56,994 bases of DNA from an uncultured Bacteroides sp. (GTDB lineage: Bacteria > Bacteroidota > Bacteroidia > Bacteroidales > Bacteroidaceae), in assembly GCA_949292025.1 (NCBI GenBank), contig CASEYC010000012.1, forward strand, positions 1 through 56,994, in the 5' to 3' direction. The notes under the pieces are model-generated. The model searched no databases. It saw nothing but the letters and a program-made list of their open reading frames with translations, and was not told the DNA's origin. Positions 35,888 to 46,936 of this stretch are shown piece by piece. A program made the position numbers and the translations under genes. The stretch's first letter is position 1, and every line of letters begins with the position of its first letter.

Positions 35888-38005
35888 ATGGCAAAGCGAG
35901 ATTTACATTTGACGCGTAATATCGGTATCATGGCTCATATCGATGCCGGTAAGACTACAACTTCTGAACGTATCCTGTTCTATACGGGCTTGACGCACAA
36001 GATTGGTGAGGTCCATGACGGTGCCGCCACAATGGACTGGATGGAGCAGGAGCAGGAACGTGGTATCACCATCACTTCTGCTGCTACCACGACTTACTGG
36101 AATTATGCAGGTGATAAGTATAAGATTAACTTGATTGACACTCCGGGACACGTGGACTTCACGGCTGAAGTGGAGCGTTCGTTGCGTGTGTTGGACGGTG
36201 CCGTTGCCACATATTGTGCAGTCGGCGGCGTAGAGCCCCAGTCTGAGACTGTATGGCGTCAGGCAGACAAGTATAACGTGCCTCGTATCGGTTATGTGAA
36301 CAAGATGGACCGTTCTGGTGCCGACTTCTTTGAAGTGGTTCGCCAGATGCGCGAAATTCTGGGCGCCAACCCCTGTCCGGTAGTGATTCCTATTGGTGCA
36401 GAAGAAAACTTCAAGGGCGTTGTTGACCTGATTAAAATGAAGGCTATCCTGTGGCACGATGAGACTATGGGTGCTGATTATGACGTTGAGGAGATCCCCG
36501 CTAACTTGAAAGACGAGGCTGATGAGTGGAGAGGCAAGATGCTGGAAACGGTTGCCGAGTATGATGATGCCTTGATGGAGAAATACTTTGACGATCCCGC
36601 TACCATCACGGAAGAGGAAATCCTTCGTGCTCTGCGCGCAGCCACGCTGAAGATGGATATTGTGCCTATGCTCTGTGGTTCTTCGTTCAAGAACAAGGGT
36701 GTTCAGACGTTGCTGGATTATGTTTGTGCTTTCTTGCCTTCGCCGTTGGATACGCCGAACATTGTCGGCACCAATCCTTCGACGGGCCAGGAAGAAGACC
36801 GCAAGCCCGATGAAGATGAGAAAACTTCCGCTTTGGCTTTCAAGATTGCTACTGACCCCTATGTAGGTCGCTTGACTTTCTTCCGTGTATATTCTGGTAA
36901 AGTAGAGGCAGGTTCCTACATCTATAATAGCCGTTCCGGCAAGAAGGAGCGTGTTTCCCGCTTGTTCCAGATGCACTCTAACAAGCAGAATCCCGTTGAG
37001 GTGATTTCTGCCGGTGATATAGGTGCTGGCGTTGGTTTCAAGGATATCCGCACGGGCGATACGCTTTGTGACGAGGATGCTCCGATCGTATTGGAATCCA
37101 TGGACTTCCCTGAACCCGTTATTGGTATCGCTGTTGAACCCAAGACGCAGAAAGATATGGACAAGTTGTCCAATGGCCTTGCCAAGTTGGCCGAAGAAGA
37201 CCCGACCTTTACTGTACGTACGGACGAGCAGACAGGCCAGACGGTTATCTCAGGTATGGGTGAGCTTCACTTGGATATCATTATCGACCGCTTGAAGCGT
37301 GAGTTCAAGGTCGAGTGTAACCAGGGTAAGCCTCAGGTTAACTACAAGGAAGCTATCACGAAGACGGTCAACCTGCGCGAGGTTTACAAGAAGCAGTCCG
37401 GTGGCCGTGGTAAGTTCGCTGACATCATCGTGAACGTAGGTCCGATAGATGAGGACTTCAAAGAAGGTGGTCTGCAATTCGTCAACGAAGTTACGGGCGG
37501 TAACATTCCCAAGGAATTCATTCCTTCTGTGCAAAAGGGTTTCCAGACCGCTATGAAGAATGGTGTCTTGGCTGGCTTCCCGATGGACAGCCTGAAGGTT
37601 ACTTTGCTGGATGGTTCGTTCCACCCCGTAGACTCCGACCAGCTTTCGTTCGAAATCTGTGCTATCCAGGCTTACAAGAACGCCTGCGCTAAGGCAGGTC
37701 CTGTGTTGATGGAACCCATCATGAAACTGGAAGTTGTTACTCCGGAAGAAAACATGGGTGACGTTATCGGCGACTTGAACAAGCGTCGCGGTCAGGTGGA
37801 AGGCATGGAGTCCAGCCGTTCCGGTGCCCGCATCGTGAAGGCTATGGTTCCGCTGGCAGAAATGTTCGGTTATGTGACAGCTTTGCGTACCATCACTTCT
37901 GGCCGCGCCACTTCGTCCATGACGTATGACCACCATGCACAAGTATCCACTTCTATTGCCAAGTCGGTATTGGAAGAGGTGAAAGGCCGTGTGGATTTGC
38001 TCTAA
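35888..38005 (+). CDS. fusA: Translation elongation factor G
   Basis: EF-G drives translocation. GTPase motifs include AHIDAGKT (16-23), DTPGHVD and NKMD. Domain IV contains the RRG and GG-rich text ([26 protein letters not shown]). It is 705 residues, standard length. It lies 63 bases after rpsG, the usual str-operon order, followed by a hairpin before rpsJ. Confidence 0.97.
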   Translation: MAKRDLHLTRNIGIMAHIDAGKTTTSERILFYTGLTHKIGEVHDGAATMDWMEQEQERGITITSAATTTYWNYAGDKYKINLIDTPGHVDFTAEVERSLRVLDGAVATYCAVGGVEPQSETVWRQADKYNVPRIGYVNKMDRSGADFFEVVRQMREILGANPCPVVIPIGAEENFKGVVDLIKMKAILWHDETMGADYDVEEIPANLKDEADEWRGKMLETVAEYDDALMEKYFDDPATITEEEILRALRAATLKMDIVPMLCGSSFKNKGVQTLLDYVCAFLPSPLDTPNIVGTNPSTGQEEDRKPDEDEKTSALAFKIATDPYVGRLTFFRVYSGKVEAGSYIYNSRSGKKERVSRLFQMHSNKQNPVEVISAGDIGAGVGFKDIRTGDTLCDEDAPIVLESMDFPEPVIGIAVEPKTQKDMDKLSNGLAKLAEEDPTFTVRTDEQTGQTVISGMGELHLDIIIDRLKREFKVECNQGKPQVNYKEAITKTVNLREVYKKQSGGRGKFADIIVNVGPIDEDFKEGGLQFVNEVTGGNIPKEFIPSVQKGFQTAMKNGVLAGFPMDSLKVTLLDGSFHPVDSDQLSFEICAIQAYKNACAKAGPVLMEPIMKLEVVTPEENMGDVIGDLNKRRGQVEGMESSRSGARIVKAMVPLAEMFGYVTALRTITSGRATSSMTYDHHAQVSTSIAKSVLEEVKGRVDLL

Positions 38006-38018
38006 TAGAAAACAATCC

Positions 38019-38059
38019 GAGCCCGCAGGTTAGCGAATGACTCTTAACCTGCGGTGCTC
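38019..38059 (+). promoter_or_regulatory. Hairpin between fusA and rpsJ
   Basis: A perfect 10-base stem (38023-38032 with 38045-38054) extends by a further four pairs after a bulged base (GAGC 38019-38022 with GCTC 38056-38059), loop 12 bases. There is no T-run, so it is more likely an mRNA-processing, stability or attenuator element than a full terminator. Confidence 0.5.
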
Positions 38060-38091
38060 AAATTTATATTAATAGTTTAACTAAAACACTG

Positions 38092-38397
38092 ATGAGTCAA
38101 AAGATTAGAATCAAACTGAAATCTTACGACCACAACTTGGTTGACAAGTCGGCTGAGAAGATTGTAAGAACCGTGAAGACGACGGGAGCCATCGTAAGCG
38201 GCCCGATTCCTCTTCCTACGCACAAGCGTATCTTTACTGTAAACCGTTCGACTTTCGTAAACAAGAAGTCGCGCGAGCAATTCGAGCTCTCTTCGTATAA
38301 GAGACTGATTGACATCTACAGCTCTACGGCAAAGACCGTTGATGCGCTGATGAAGCTGGAGTTGCCGAGTGGTGTGGAAGTAGAAATCAAAGTGTAA
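38092..38397 (+). CDS. rpsJ: Small ribosomal subunit protein uS10
   Basis: The 101-residue head protein, also NusE in antitermination complexes, has conserved blocks [15 protein letters not shown] and [11 protein letters not shown]. It is the first gene of the S10-spc-alpha cluster, 86 bases after fusA. Confidence 0.97.
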   Translation: MSQKIRIKLKSYDHNLVDKSAEKIVRTVKTTGAIVSGPIPLPTHKRIFTVNRSTFVNKKSREQFELSSYKRLIDIYSSTAKTVDALMKLELPSGVEVEIKV

Positions 38398-38423
38398 GTT
38401 TAGTGATTTAAAATTTTAGTGAA

Positions 38424-39041
38424 ATGCCAGGATTATTAGGAAAGAAAATCGGAATGACATCCGTTTTCAGTGCCGAGGGCAAGAATGTGCCATGCACTGT
38501 TATCGAAGCAGGTCCTTGTGTAGTTACTCAAGTGAAGACCGTAGAAAAGGACGGCTATGCAGCCGTGCAGCTGGGCTTTCAAGATAAGAAAGAAAAGCAT
38601 ACTACGAAACCTTTGATGGGCCATTTCAAGAAGGCCGGAGTAACGCCCAAGAAACACTTGGCTGAGTTCAAAGAGTTTGAAACGGAATTGAATCTGGGAG
38701 ATACCGTTACTGTGGAACTGTTCAACGACGCATCTTTCGTGGATGTAATCGGAACTTCCAAGGGTAAGGGCTTCCAAGGTGTAGTGAAAAGACACGGTTT
38801 TGGCGGTGTGGGCCAGACGACTCACGGTCAGCACAACCGTGCGCGCAAGCCGGGTTCTATCGGCGCTTGTTCATACCCCGCAAAGGTCTTCAAAGGCATG
38901 CGTATGGGTGGACAGATGGGTGGCAACAGAGTGACTGTTCAAAACCTGCAAGTATTAAAGGTGATCGCGGAGCATAACCTCCTTCTCATCAAGGGTTCTG
39001 TTCCTGGTTGCAAAGGTTCAATCGTAATAATTGAGAAATAA
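38424..39041 (+). CDS. rplC: Large ribosomal subunit protein uL3
   Basis: It is 205 residues and starts with [14 protein letters not shown]. The long central loop that reaches the peptidyl-transferase centre is present ([20 protein letters not shown]). Its TAA overlaps the rplD start by one base (TAATG), indicating coupling. Confidence 0.97.
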   Translation: MPGLLGKKIGMTSVFSAEGKNVPCTVIEAGPCVVTQVKTVEKDGYAAVQLGFQDKKEKHTTKPLMGHFKKAGVTPKKHLAEFKEFETELNLGDTVTVELFNDASFVDVIGTSKGKGFQGVVKRHGFGGVGQTTHGQHNRARKPGSIGACSYPAKVFKGMRMGGQMGGNRVTVQNLQVLKVIAEHNLLLIKGSVPGCKGSIVIIEK

Positions 39042-39667
39042 TGGAAGTTAACGTATATAACATTAAAGGTGAAGACACTGGAAGAAAGGTTACGTTAAAC
39101 GAATCTATCTTCGGAATTGAGCCCAACGACCATGCTATTTACTTGGATGTTAAACAGTTCATGGCTAACCAGCGTCAGGGTACTCACAAATCTAAGGAAA
39201 GAAGTGAAATCAGTGGTTCTACGCGCAAGATTGGTCGTCAGAAAGGTGGCGGTGGTGCACGTCGTGGTGACATGAATTCGCCTGTGCTCGTTGGTGGTGG
39301 TCGCGTATTTGGTCCCAAGCCCCGCGATTATTCCTTCAAGCTGAACAAAAAGGTGAAGGCTTTGGCACGTAAGTCGGCTCTGTCTTACAAGGCCAAGGAT
39401 AATGCTATCATTGTTGTAGAAGACTTCACTTTCGAGGCTCCTAAGACTAAAGATTTTGTAAATATTACAAAAAACCTTAAAGTTTCTGACAAGAAGCTGT
39501 TGATGATTTTACCGGATGCAAATAAAAACGTATATTTGTCGGCTCGAAATTTGAAAGGGGCTAATGTGCAGACTGTCTCTGGTCTTAACACTTACCGGGT
39601 GTTGGATGCAGGGGTTCTCGTGCTTACAGAGAATGCACTTTCTGCCATTGACAATATCTTAATGTAA
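39041..39667 (+). CDS. rplD: Large ribosomal subunit protein uL4
   Basis: The 208-residue exit-tunnel protein has the tunnel loop around [19 protein letters not shown] and [19 protein letters not shown]. In E. coli it autoregulates the S10 operon through the leader; no such leader is recognised here. It overlaps rplC by one base. Confidence 0.97.
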   Translation: MEVNVYNIKGEDTGRKVTLNESIFGIEPNDHAIYLDVKQFMANQRQGTHKSKERSEISGSTRKIGRQKGGGGARRGDMNSPVLVGGGRVFGPKPRDYSFKLNKKVKALARKSALSYKAKDNAIIVVEDFTFEAPKTKDFVNITKNLKVSDKKLLMILPDANKNVYLSARNLKGANVQTVSGLNTYRVLDAGVLVLTENALSAIDNILM

Positions 39668-39683
39668 AAAGGAGGCTTAGATA

Positions 39684-39977
39684 ATGGGAATTATTATTAA
39701 ACCGTTAGTGACAGAGAAGATGACTGCTATAACCGAGAAGGCTAACAACCGTTTCGGTTTTATCGTGCGTCCTGATGCTAATAAATTGGAAATTAAGAAA
39801 GAGGTAGAAGCCCTTTACAATGTGACCGTGGTAGCAGTGAATACTATCCGCTATGCCGGTAAGAGCAAGGCTCGTTACACCCGGGCTGGCCTCATCAACG
39901 GTCGTACGAATGCTTACAAGAAAGCTATCGTTACGTTGAAAGAAGGTGATACTATTGATTTTTATAGCAATATTTAA
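39684..39977 (+). CDS. rplW: Large ribosomal subunit protein uL23
   Basis: The 97-residue exit-site protein docks trigger factor and SRP. It begins [17 protein letters not shown] and includes [11 protein letters not shown]. It has a strong Shine-Dalgarno, AAGGAGG at 39669-39675, eight bases before the ATG, unlike most genes in this cluster. Confidence 0.96.
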   Translation: MGIIIKPLVTEKMTAITEKANNRFGFIVRPDANKLEIKKEVEALYNVTVVAVNTIRYAGKSKARYTRAGLINGRTNAYKKAIVTLKEGDTIDFYSNI

Positions 39978-39985
39978 ATAGAGAA

Positions 39986-40810
39986 ATGGCAGTACGTAAA
40001 TTTAAGCCCACAACACCGGGGCAAAGACATAAAATTATTGGTACTTTCGAAGAAATTACTGCACGGGTACCAGAAAAGTCTCTTGTATTTGGTAAGAAAT
40101 CCTCAGGTGGCCGTAACAATGAGGGTAAGATGACGATGCGTTACATCGGCGGCGGTCACAAGAAGGTGATTCGTATTGTTGACTTCAAGAGAAATAAAGA
40201 CGGTGTGCCGGCTGTAGTCAAGACAATCGAGTATGATCCGAACCGTTCGGCTCGTATCGCTTTGTTGTTTTATGCAGATGGCGAAAAAAGATACATTATT
40301 GCTCCCAATGGTTTGAAAGTTGGAGCGACTGTAATGTCAGGTGAAAATGCTGCTCCTGAAATAGGAAATGCACTTCCTCTTCAGAACATCCCTGTAGGTA
40401 CAGTGATTCACAATATTGAATTGCGTCCGGGTCAGGGAGCTGCTTTGGTTCGTTCGGCTGGAAACTTTGCTCAGTTGACTTCGAGAGAAGGAAACTATTG
40501 CGTTATCAAGTTGCCTTCCGGTGAACTTCGTCAGATTCTGAGCACTTGCAAGGCCACTATCGGCAGCGTAGGTAACTCGGATCATGGCTTGGAAAGCTCT
40601 GGTAAGGCTGGTCGTACCCGCTGGTTGGGCCGTCGTCCGCGCAACCGTGGCGTTGTCATGAACCCTGTAGATCACCCGATGGGTGGTGGTGAAGGACGTG
40701 CTTCCGGCGGACATCCGAGATCTCGCAAGGGCTTGTATGCTAAGGGCCTGAAGACAAGAGCTCCAAAGAAGCAGTCGTCTAAGTATATTATTGAGAGAAG
40801 AAAGAAGTAA
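39986..40810 (+). CDS. rplB: Large ribosomal subunit protein uL2
   Basis: This 274-residue core protein is required for subunit joining and peptidyl transfer. It carries [16 protein letters not shown], and the conserved C-terminal block with the catalytic-centre histidine is [14 protein letters not shown]. It follows rplW by eight bases. Confidence 0.97.
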   Translation: MAVRKFKPTTPGQRHKIIGTFEEITARVPEKSLVFGKKSSGGRNNEGKMTMRYIGGGHKKVIRIVDFKRNKDGVPAVVKTIEYDPNRSARIALLFYADGEKRYIIAPNGLKVGATVMSGENAAPEIGNALPLQNIPVGTVIHNIELRPGQGAALVRSAGNFAQLTSREGNYCVIKLPSGELRQILSTCKATIGSVGNSDHGLESSGKAGRTRWLGRRPRNRGVVMNPVDHPMGGGEGRASGGHPRSRKGLYAKGLKTRAPKKQSSKYIIERRKK

Positions 40811-40831
40811 CCTGATTAATCGAAGAATTTT

Positions 40832-41101
40832 ATGAGTCGTTCATTAAAAAAAGGCCCGTATATTAACGTTAAACTTGAGAAAAAAATTCTTGCCATGAAT
40901 GAAAGTGGCAAGAAAGTTGTTGTTAAGACTTGGGCCAGAGCTTCAATGATTTCGCCTGATTTTGTTGGGCATACCGTTGCAGTTCACAATGGAAATAAAT
41001 TCATTCCTGTTTATGTTACGGAGAATATGGTAGGACACAAGTTGGGCGAGTTCGCTCCGACGCGTACGTTCAGAGGTCATGCCGGTAACAAGAAAAAATA
41101 A
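40832..41101 (+). CDS. rpsS: Small ribosomal subunit protein uS19
   Basis: It is 89 residues: [19 protein letters not shown], the signature [14 protein letters not shown], and [16 protein letters not shown]. It is a head protein contacting uS13. It is 21 bases after rplB. Confidence 0.97.
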   Translation: MSRSLKKGPYINVKLEKKILAMNESGKKVVVKTWARASMISPDFVGHTVAVHNGNKFIPVYVTENMVGHKLGEFAPTRTFRGHAGNKKK

Positions 41102-41137
41102 AAACAGGATTTACTGAAATAAAAAAGTAATAATATA

Positions 41138-41548
41138 ATGGGAGCAAGAAAAAAAATATCGGCTGAAAAAAGAAAAGAAGCCCTTAAGACCATGTATTTT
41201 GCAAAATTGCAAAATGTTCCTACTTCCCCCCGTAAAATGCGTTTGGTGGCTGACATGATACGCGGCATGGAAGTGAATAAGGCACTTGGCGTTTTGAAGT
41301 TCTCTACGAAAGAGGCTGCTGCCAGACTCGAGAAGCTGTTGCGTTCCGCAATCGCTAACTGGGAACAGAAGAATGAGCGTAAAGCTGAGAGCGGCGAATT
41401 GTTCATAACCAAGATTTATGTGGATGGTGGTGCCACGCTGAAGAGAATGCGTCCGGCCCCGCAGGGTAGAGGTTATAGAATTCGCAAGCGTTCTAACCAC
41501 GTAACGCTGTTCGTAGGTTCTAAAAGTAATAACGAAGATCAAAATTAA
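41138..41548 (+). CDS. rplV: Large ribosomal subunit protein uL22
   Basis: The 136-residue protein lines the exit tunnel. It has [17 protein letters not shown] in the globular part and the beta-hairpin [21 protein letters not shown] that reaches the tunnel constriction. The tail is Asn/Asp-rich. Confidence 0.97.
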   Translation: MGARKKISAEKRKEALKTMYFAKLQNVPTSPRKMRLVADMIRGMEVNKALGVLKFSTKEAAARLEKLLRSAIANWEQKNERKAESGELFITKIYVDGGATLKRMRPAPQGRGYRIRKRSNHVTLFVGSKSNNEDQN

Positions 41549-41554
41549 GGTGTA

Positions 41555-42286
41555 ATGGGACAAAAAGTTAATCCAATAAGCAACCGTTTAGGAATTATCA
41601 GAGGTTGGGATTCCAATTGGTATGGCGGCAAGAATTACGGAGATTCTTTGCTGGAAGATAGCAAAATCCGTAAATATTTGAACGCCAGACTTGCAAAGGC
41701 CAGTGTTTCAAGAATCGTCATTGAACGTACGCTGAAGCTGGTGACTATTACTGTTTGTACTGCACGCCCGGGTATCATTATCGGTAAAGGCGGTCAAGAA
41801 GTTGACAAGTTGAAAGAGGAGTTGAAGAAGATTACCGATAAGGATATTCAAATTAATATCTTCGAAGTGAAGAGACCTGAATTGGACGCTGTTATCGTGG
41901 CTAACAACGTGGCTCGTCAGGTGGAAGGCAAGATTGCCTATCGTCGTGCCATCAAGATGGCTATTGCCAACACGATGCGCATGGGTGCTGAAGGCATCAA
42001 GATTCAGATTTCCGGACGTCTGAATGGTGCAGAAATCGCACGTTCTGAAATGTATAAGGAGGGCAGAACTCCTTTGCACACTTTTAGAGCTGACATCGAC
42101 TATTGCCATACAGAAGCACTGACAAAGGTTGGCGTTTTGGGTGTTAAAGTTTGGATTTGCCGTGGCGAGGTTTATGGGAAGAAAGAATTGGCACCGAACT
42201 TCACTCAGAAAGAAAGCGGGCGTGGAAGCAACGCCGGAGCTAATGGTGGCAGAAGCTTTAAGAGAAAGAAAAATAACAATCGCTAA
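41555..42286 (+). CDS. rpsC: Small ribosomal subunit protein uS3
   Basis: It is 243 residues and starts [14 protein letters not shown]. The KH RNA-binding motif is [15 protein letters not shown], followed by the C-terminal domain ([14 protein letters not shown]) that helps form the mRNA entry helicase. A Gly/Asn/Lys-rich tail ends the protein. Confidence 0.97.
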   Translation: MGQKVNPISNRLGIIRGWDSNWYGGKNYGDSLLEDSKIRKYLNARLAKASVSRIVIERTLKLVTITVCTARPGIIIGKGGQEVDKLKEELKKITDKDIQINIFEVKRPELDAVIVANNVARQVEGKIAYRRAIKMAIANTMRMGAEGIKIQISGRLNGAEIARSEMYKEGRTPLHTFRADIDYCHTEALTKVGVLGVKVWICRGEVYGKKELAPNFTQKESGRGSNAGANGGRSFKRKKNNNR

Positions 42287-42307
42287 CGGATTTGATTTTT
42301 AGGAACT

Positions 42308-42742
42308 ATGTTACAACCGAAAAAAACAAAATTCAGAAGACAGCAGAAGGGCCGTCAAAAAGGTAATGCCCAGCGTGGCAACCAGTTGGCGTTTGGCTCT
42401 TTCGGCATTAAAGCTTTGGAGACAAAGTGGATAACTGGCCGCCAGATTGAGGCTGCGCGTGTTGCTGTTACAAGATATATGCAGCGTCAGGGACAGATTT
42501 GGATTCGCATTTTCCCGGACAAACCTATCACGAGAAAACCCGCTGATGTACGTATGGGTAAAGGTAAGGGTAGCCCTGAGGGATTTGTTGCGCCTGTTAC
42601 GCCGGGCAGAATCATTATCGAGGCAGAAGGCGTTTCTTATGAAATCGCCAAGGAAGCTTTGCGTTTGGCTGCTCAGAAGCTTCCTATCACAACCAAGTTT
42701 GTGGTAAGACGTGATTATGATATTCAAAATCAAAATGCTTAA
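42308..42742 (+). CDS. rplP: Large ribosomal subunit protein uL16
   Basis: It is 144 residues with the family text [34 protein letters not shown] and [15 protein letters not shown]. It lies near the A site and helps organise the peptidyl-transferase centre. It is followed closely by rpmC. Confidence 0.97.
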   Translation: MLQPKKTKFRRQQKGRQKGNAQRGNQLAFGSFGIKALETKWITGRQIEAARVAVTRYMQRQGQIWIRIFPDKPITRKPADVRMGKGKGSPEGFVAPVTPGRIIIEAEGVSYEIAKEALRLAAQKLPITTKFVVRRDYDIQNQNA

Positions 42743-42747
42743 GAGTT

Positions 42748-42945
42748 ATGAAGATAGCAGAAATTAGAGAAATGTCCACCAATGATTTGGTGGAAAGAGT
42801 GGAAGCTGAAGTAGCCAATTACCAGCAGATGGTTTTGAATCATTCTATTTCTCCTTTGGATAATCCTTCTCAAATCAGACAACTGCGTCGGACGATTGCG
42901 CGTATGAAAACCGAGTTACGCCAAAGGGAACTTAACAATAAATGA
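42748..42945 (+). CDS. rpmC: Large ribosomal subunit protein uL29
   Basis: The 65-residue, two-helix protein near the exit tunnel has [17 protein letters not shown] and [14 protein letters not shown]. It is five bases after rplP, and its stop overlaps the rpsQ start as ATGA. Confidence 0.95.
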   Translation: MKIAEIREMSTNDLVERVEAEVANYQQMVLNHSISPLDNPSQIRQLRRTIARMKTELRQRELNNK

Positions 42946-43211
42946 TGAGTTTGATGGAAGCAAGAAATTTAAGAAAAGAAAGAATGGGTGTTGTGCTTAG
43001 CAACAAGATGGACAAGACCATCACTGTAGCGGCTAAGTTTAAGGAGAAGCACCCTATTTATGGTAAGTTCGTCAGCAAGACGAAGAAATACCATGCTCAT
43101 GATGAAAAGAATGAGTGCAATGTCGGCGATACTGTACGAATCATGGAAACTCGTCCTTTGAGTAAGACTAAGAGATGGAGAGTAGTAGAAATCGTAGAAA
43201 GAGCTAAGTAA
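42942..43211 (+). CDS. rpsQ: Small ribosomal subunit protein uS17
   Basis: This OB-fold protein binds 16S rRNA helix 11. It shows [18 protein letters not shown] and the signature [18 protein letters not shown]. Three ATG codons are possible: 42942 and 42945 (overlapping rpmC) and 42954 ([10 protein letters not shown], the more conserved beginning, 85 residues). The overlap form (89 residues) is given because ATGA coupling is common in this cluster. Confidence 0.93.
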   Translation: MMSLMEARNLRKERMGVVLSNKMDKTITVAAKFKEKHPIYGKFVSKTKKYHAHDEKNECNVGDTVRIMETRPLSKTKRWRVVEIVERAK

Positions 43212-43213
43212 TT

Positions 43214-43579
43214 ATGATACAAGCAGAATCCAGACTTACAGTATGTGATAATAGTGGAGCAAAAGAGGCTCTCTGTATCCGTGTTTTGGGCGGAACGGGT
43301 CGCCGTTATGCTTCTGTTGGGGATGTGATTGTAGTTTCTATCAAGAGCGTCATCCCGTCGAGTGATATTAAGAAAGGTGCCGTGTCCAAGGCTTTGGTAG
43401 TGCGTACTAAGAAGGAAATCCGTCGCCCGGATGGTTCTTATATACGTTTTGATGATAATGCTTGTGTGCTGTTGAACAATGCGGGTGAAATTCGTGGTAG
43501 CCGTATCTTCGGTCCGGTTGCTCGTGAGCTTCGTGCCGCTAACATGAAAGTCGTATCACTGGCTCCGGAAGTACTTTAA
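43214..43579 (+). CDS. rplN: Large ribosomal subunit protein uL14
   Basis: It is 121 residues, starting [19 protein letters not shown], with the signature [18 protein letters not shown] and [13 protein letters not shown]. It is a subunit-interface protein and the first gene of the classical spc operon. Confidence 0.97.
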   Translation: MIQAESRLTVCDNSGAKEALCIRVLGGTGRRYASVGDVIVVSIKSVIPSSDIKKGAVSKALVVRTKKEIRRPDGSYIRFDDNACVLLNNAGEIRGSRIFGPVARELRAANMKVVSLAPEVL

Positions 43580-43599
43580 TTTTGTAATAGATTTAAGTA

Positions 43600-43932
43600 A
43601 TGGCTAAATTACATATAAAGAAAGGCGATACAGTTTACGTTAACTCCGGTGAGGATAAGGGAAAGACTGGTCGTGTATTGAAGGTTCTTGTGAAGAAGAA
43701 CCGTGCCATCGTAGAAGGCATCAATATGGTTTCCAAGAGCACGAAGCCGAGTGCTAAGAATCCCCAAGGCGGTATTATCAAGCAAGAGGCTTCCATTCAT
43801 CTCTCAAACTTGAATCCGGTTGATCCCAAAACGGGAAATCCTACGCGCATTGGTAGAAAATTAGTTGAGAATGCTAATGGCAAGAAGACTTTAGTACGTT
43901 ATTCTAAAAAATCAGGGGAGGAGATTAAGTAA
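43600..43932 (+). CDS. rplX: Large ribosomal subunit protein uL24
   Basis: It is 110 residues with an N-terminal KOW motif ([19 protein letters not shown]) and [18 protein letters not shown]. It is an early assembly initiator. Its stop overlaps the rplE start by one base (TAATG). Confidence 0.97.
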   Translation: MAKLHIKKGDTVYVNSGEDKGKTGRVLKVLVKKNRAIVEGINMVSKSTKPSAKNPQGGIIKQEASIHLSNLNPVDPKTGNPTRIGRKLVENANGKKTLVRYSKKSGEEIK

Positions 43933-44489
43933 TGGGTAATACTGCTAGCCTTAAGAAAGAATATGCAGAGCGTATAGCTCCTGCATTGAAATCACAGTTC
44001 CAATATTCTTCTTCTATGCAGGTGCCTGTTCTCAAGAAGATTGTCATCAATCAGGGCTTGGGAATTGCAGTTGCTGACAAGAAGATTATTGACGTTGCAA
44101 TCAGTGAGTTGACAGCCATCACGGGTCAGAAAGCCGTGGCAACTGTTTCTCGCAAGGACATTGCAAACTTTAAGTTGCGTAAGAAAATGCCGGTTGGTGT
44201 TATGGTAACTCTGCGTCGCGAGAGAATGTACGAGTTCCTCGAGAGACTTGTGCGTGTCGCATTGCCTCGTATCCGTGACTTCAAGGGCATTGAAAGCAAG
44301 TTTGATGGTAAAGGTAATTATACGCTGGGTATCCAAGAGCAGATCATTTTCCCTGAAATCAACATCGACAGTATAACGAGGATTTTGGGTATGAACATTA
44401 CTTTCGTTACATCTGCCAACACGGATGAAGAAGGTTATGCTCTGTTGAAGGAATTTGGCTTACCGTTTAAGAACGCAAAAAAAGATTGA
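43932..44489 (+). CDS. rplE: Large ribosomal subunit protein uL5
   Basis: The 185-residue 5S rRNA-binding protein has [33 protein letters not shown] and [15 protein letters not shown]. Just before its start is AGGAG (43919-43923), one of the few good Shine-Dalgarno sites in the cluster. Confidence 0.97.
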   Translation: MGNTASLKKEYAERIAPALKSQFQYSSSMQVPVLKKIVINQGLGIAVADKKIIDVAISELTAITGQKAVATVSRKDIANFKLRKKMPVGVMVTLRRERMYEFLERLVRVALPRIRDFKGIESKFDGKGNYTLGIQEQIIFPEINIDSITRILGMNITFVTSANTDEEGYALLKEFGLPFKNAKKD

Positions 44490-44492
44490 TAT

Positions 44493-44792
44493 ATGGCAAA
44501 GGAATCAATGAAAGCACGTGAAGTAAAACGTGCCAAATTAGTCGCCAGATATGCCGAGAAAAGAGCTGCATTGAAGAAGATTGTCAGCACAGGTGATGCT
44601 GCAGAGGCCTATGAAGCTGCCAGAAAGTTGCAGGATCTTCCTAAGAATGCCAATCCTATTCGCTTGCACAACCGTTGTAAGCTGACGGGACGTCCCAAAG
44701 GTTATATCCGTCAGTTCGGCATCTCCAGAATCCAGTTCCGCGAGATGGCTTCCAATGGTCTTATCCCCGGCGTTAAGAAGGCAAGCTGGTAA
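44493..44792 (+). CDS. rpsN: Small ribosomal subunit protein uS14 (long, zinc-free form)
   Basis: It is 99 residues, the long C-minus type: only one cysteine, in [12 protein letters not shown], instead of two CXXC pairs. The C-terminal [15 protein letters not shown] is the family signature. It starts three bases after rplE. Confidence 0.96.
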   Translation: MAKESMKAREVKRAKLVARYAEKRAALKKIVSTGDAAEAYEAARKLQDLPKNANPIRLHNRCKLTGRPKGYIRQFGISRIQFREMASNGLIPGVKKASW

Positions 44793-44845
44793 TTTGTTTT
44801 TTAAATATTGTCAGGGTAGTCCTGATTAATTTAATTTTATTTTAT

Positions 44846-45241
44846 ATGACTGATCCAATAGCAGATTATTTGACTAGATTGCGGAACGCCATTCAGGCCA
44901 AGCACAGAGTGGTTGAAGTACCCGCTTCTAATTTGAAAAAGGAAATCACAAAGATCCTTTTTGAGAAAGGCTACATTCTTAATTACAAGTTTGTAGACGA
45001 TGGTCCTCAAGGTACGATCAAGGTCGCTTTGAAGTATGATCCTGTTAATAAGGTGAACGCAATTAAGAAGCTCGAAAGAATTTCTTCTCCGGGTATGCGT
45101 AAATACACCGGTTACAAGGATATGCCGCGTGTTATTAACGGTTTGGGTATTGCTATATTGTCTACCTCCAAAGGTGTGATGACAGACAAAGAGGCTGCAG
45201 AACAGAAAATTGGTGGTGAAGTATTGTGTTATGTTTATTAA
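44846..45241 (+). CDS. rpsH: Small ribosomal subunit protein uS8
   Basis: It is 131 residues: MTDPIADYLTRLRNAIQAKH at the start and LSTSKGVMTDKEA near the end. It binds the central domain of 16S rRNA; in E. coli it represses spc translation at the uL5 start. A 53-base AT-rich gap precedes it. Confidence 0.97.
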   Translation: MTDPIADYLTRLRNAIQAKHRVVEVPASNLKKEITKILFEKGYILNYKFVDDGPQGTIKVALKYDPVNKVNAIKKLERISSPGMRKYTGYKDMPRVINGLGIAILSTSKGVMTDKEAAEQKIGGEVLCYVY

Positions 45242-45259
45242 TCTTCGGAGGAATTAGTA

Positions 45260-45829
45260 ATGTCTAGAATAGGAAAATTACCCATCGTTATCCCCGCCGG
45301 TGTGACCGTGACTTTGAAAGATGATGTAGTTACAGTCAAGGGACCGAAAGGCGAGTTGAGCCAATATGTGAATCCAGCAATCAGCGTCACAATTGATAAT
45401 AATCATGTAGTATTGGCCGAAGTAGCTGATGCCATGTTGGACAATCCTAAACAAAAGCACGCTTATCACGGCTTGTACCGTGCTTTGATTCACAATATGG
45501 TCGTTGGTGTTTCTGAAGGCTATAAGAAAGAATTGGAGCTTGTAGGTGTCGGCTATCGTGCTTCCAACCAAGGTAATATTATTGAGTTGGCTTTAGGTTA
45601 TACGCATAACATATTTATCCAGTTGCCCCCTGAGATTAAAGTTGAGACTAAGTCTGAAAGAAATAAGAATCCTCTTATTATTTTAGAGTCTTGCGATAAG
45701 CAATTGCTTGGTCAAGTGTGCTCTAAGATTCGTTCTTTCCGTAAGCCTGAACCGTACAAGGGTAAGGGTGTCAAGTTTGTTGGCGAAGAAATTCGCAGAA
45801 AGTCTGGTAAATCAGCCGGTGCTAAATAA
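45260..45829 (+). CDS. rplF: Large ribosomal subunit protein uL6
   Basis: It is 189 residues with two similar domains. It opens [16 protein letters not shown] and closes with the signature [24 protein letters not shown] at 45247-45251 stands eight bases before the ATG, a clear Shine-Dalgarno. Confidence 0.97.
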   Translation: MSRIGKLPIVIPAGVTVTLKDDVVTVKGPKGELSQYVNPAISVTIDNNHVVLAEVADAMLDNPKQKHAYHGLYRALIHNMVVGVSEGYKKELELVGVGYRASNQGNIIELALGYTHNIFIQLPPEIKVETKSERNKNPLIILESCDKQLLGQVCSKIRSFRKPEPYKGKGVKFVGEEIRRKSGKSAGAK

Positions 45830-45849
45830 TCATTTTAATTGATACTGTT

Positions 45850-46194
45850 ATGACAACAAAAATAGAAAGACGAATTAAAATTAAATATAGAGTACGCAAC
45901 AAGATTTCGGGTACTCCTGAATGTCCGCGTATGAGTGTGTTCAGAAGCAATAAGCAAATCTATGTTCAGGTGATTGATGATTTGGCTGGCAAGACTTTGG
46001 CTGCTGCTTCTTCACTGGGTATGACAGAGAAGATGACGAAGAAGGAACAAGCTGCCAAGGTTGGTGAATTGATCGCCAAGAAGGCTCAAGAAGCTGGCAT
46101 CACAACCGTTGTATTTGACCGTAATGGTTATTTGTATCACGGTAGAGTAAAAGAAGTGGCTGATGCAGCCCGTAACGGTGGACTTAAATTTTAA
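45850..46194 (+). CDS. rplR: Large ribosomal subunit protein uL18
   Basis: It is 114 residues with a basic N-terminus ([17 protein letters not shown]), then [18 protein letters not shown] and [20 protein letters not shown]. It binds 5S rRNA with uL5. It lies 20 bases after rplF. Confidence 0.97.
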   Translation: MTTKIERRIKIKYRVRNKISGTPECPRMSVFRSNKQIYVQVIDDLAGKTLAAASSLGMTEKMTKKEQAAKVGELIAKKAQEAGITTVVFDRNGYLYHGRVKEVADAARNGGLKF

Positions 46195-46199
46195 TCATT

Positions 46200-46718
46200 A
46201 TGGCAAAACTGAATAATAGAGTTAAGATTGCTAGCGATATTGAGCTGAAGGATAGATTGGTTGCCATCAATCGCGTAACCAAGGTTACGAAGGGTGGTAG
46301 AACCTTTACTTTTTCCGCTATTGTGGTTGTAGGTAATGAAGAAGGCATCATAGGATGGGGCTTGGGCAAAGCCGGTGAGGTGACTGCTGCCATTGCCAAG
46401 GGGGTAGAGGCAGCCAAGAAGAACCTGACCAGAGTGCCTGTATTGAAGGGAACTGTTCCTCACGAACAGTCCGCCAAGTTTGGTGGTGCTGAGGTCTTCA
46501 TTAAGCCTGCTTCTCATGGAACAGGTGTGGTAGCCGGTGGCGCTATGCGTGCTGTGCTCGAAAGTGTGGGCGTTACGGACGTATTGGCTAAGTCCAAGGG
46601 CTCTTCTAACCCTCACAATCTGGTGAAGGCTACCATCTTGGCGTTGAGCGAAATGCGCGATGCACGTATGGTTGCTCAGAATAGAGGTATTTCGATTGAC
46701 AAAGTATTTAGAGGATAA
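46200..46718 (+). CDS. rpsE: Small ribosomal subunit protein uS5
   Basis: It is 172 residues. It has the dsRNA-binding-like N-domain signature [20 protein letters not shown] and [17 protein letters not shown]. It helps mRNA entry and fidelity. It starts five bases after rplR. Confidence 0.97.
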   Translation: MAKLNNRVKIASDIELKDRLVAINRVTKVTKGGRTFTFSAIVVVGNEEGIIGWGLGKAGEVTAAIAKGVEAAKKNLTRVPVLKGTVPHEQSAKFGGAEVFIKPASHGTGVVAGGAMRAVLESVGVTDVLAKSKGSSNPHNLVKATILALSEMRDARMVAQNRGISIDKVFRG

Positions 46719-46729
46719 GGAGAATTTTT

Positions 46730-46906
46730 ATGTCGACTATAAAGATTAAGCAAGTAAAGAGTAGAATTGGCGCTCCTGCTGATCAGAAGAGAACACTTGA
46801 TGCGCTGGGACTTCGTAAGTTGAATCGCGTGGTTGAACACGAATGTACTCCTTCAATTCTTGGAATGGTGAACAAGGTAAAGCACCTCGTAGCCATTGTG
46901 AAGTAA
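46730..46906 (+). CDS. rpmD: Large ribosomal subunit protein uL30
   Basis: It is a short gene of 58 residues found by reading between rpsE and rplO. The product begins MSTIKIKQVKSRIGAP and includes LDALGLRKLNRVVEH and MVNKVKHLVAIVK, a typical uL30. It has a good Shine-Dalgarno (AAGGAG, 46717-46722) seven bases before the ATG. Confidence 0.96.
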   Translation: MSTIKIKQVKSRIGAPADQKRTLDALGLRKLNRVVEHECTPSILGMVNKVKHLVAIVK

Positions 46907-46936
46907 TATAATGTTGAATATTAAACGAGTTACGAT

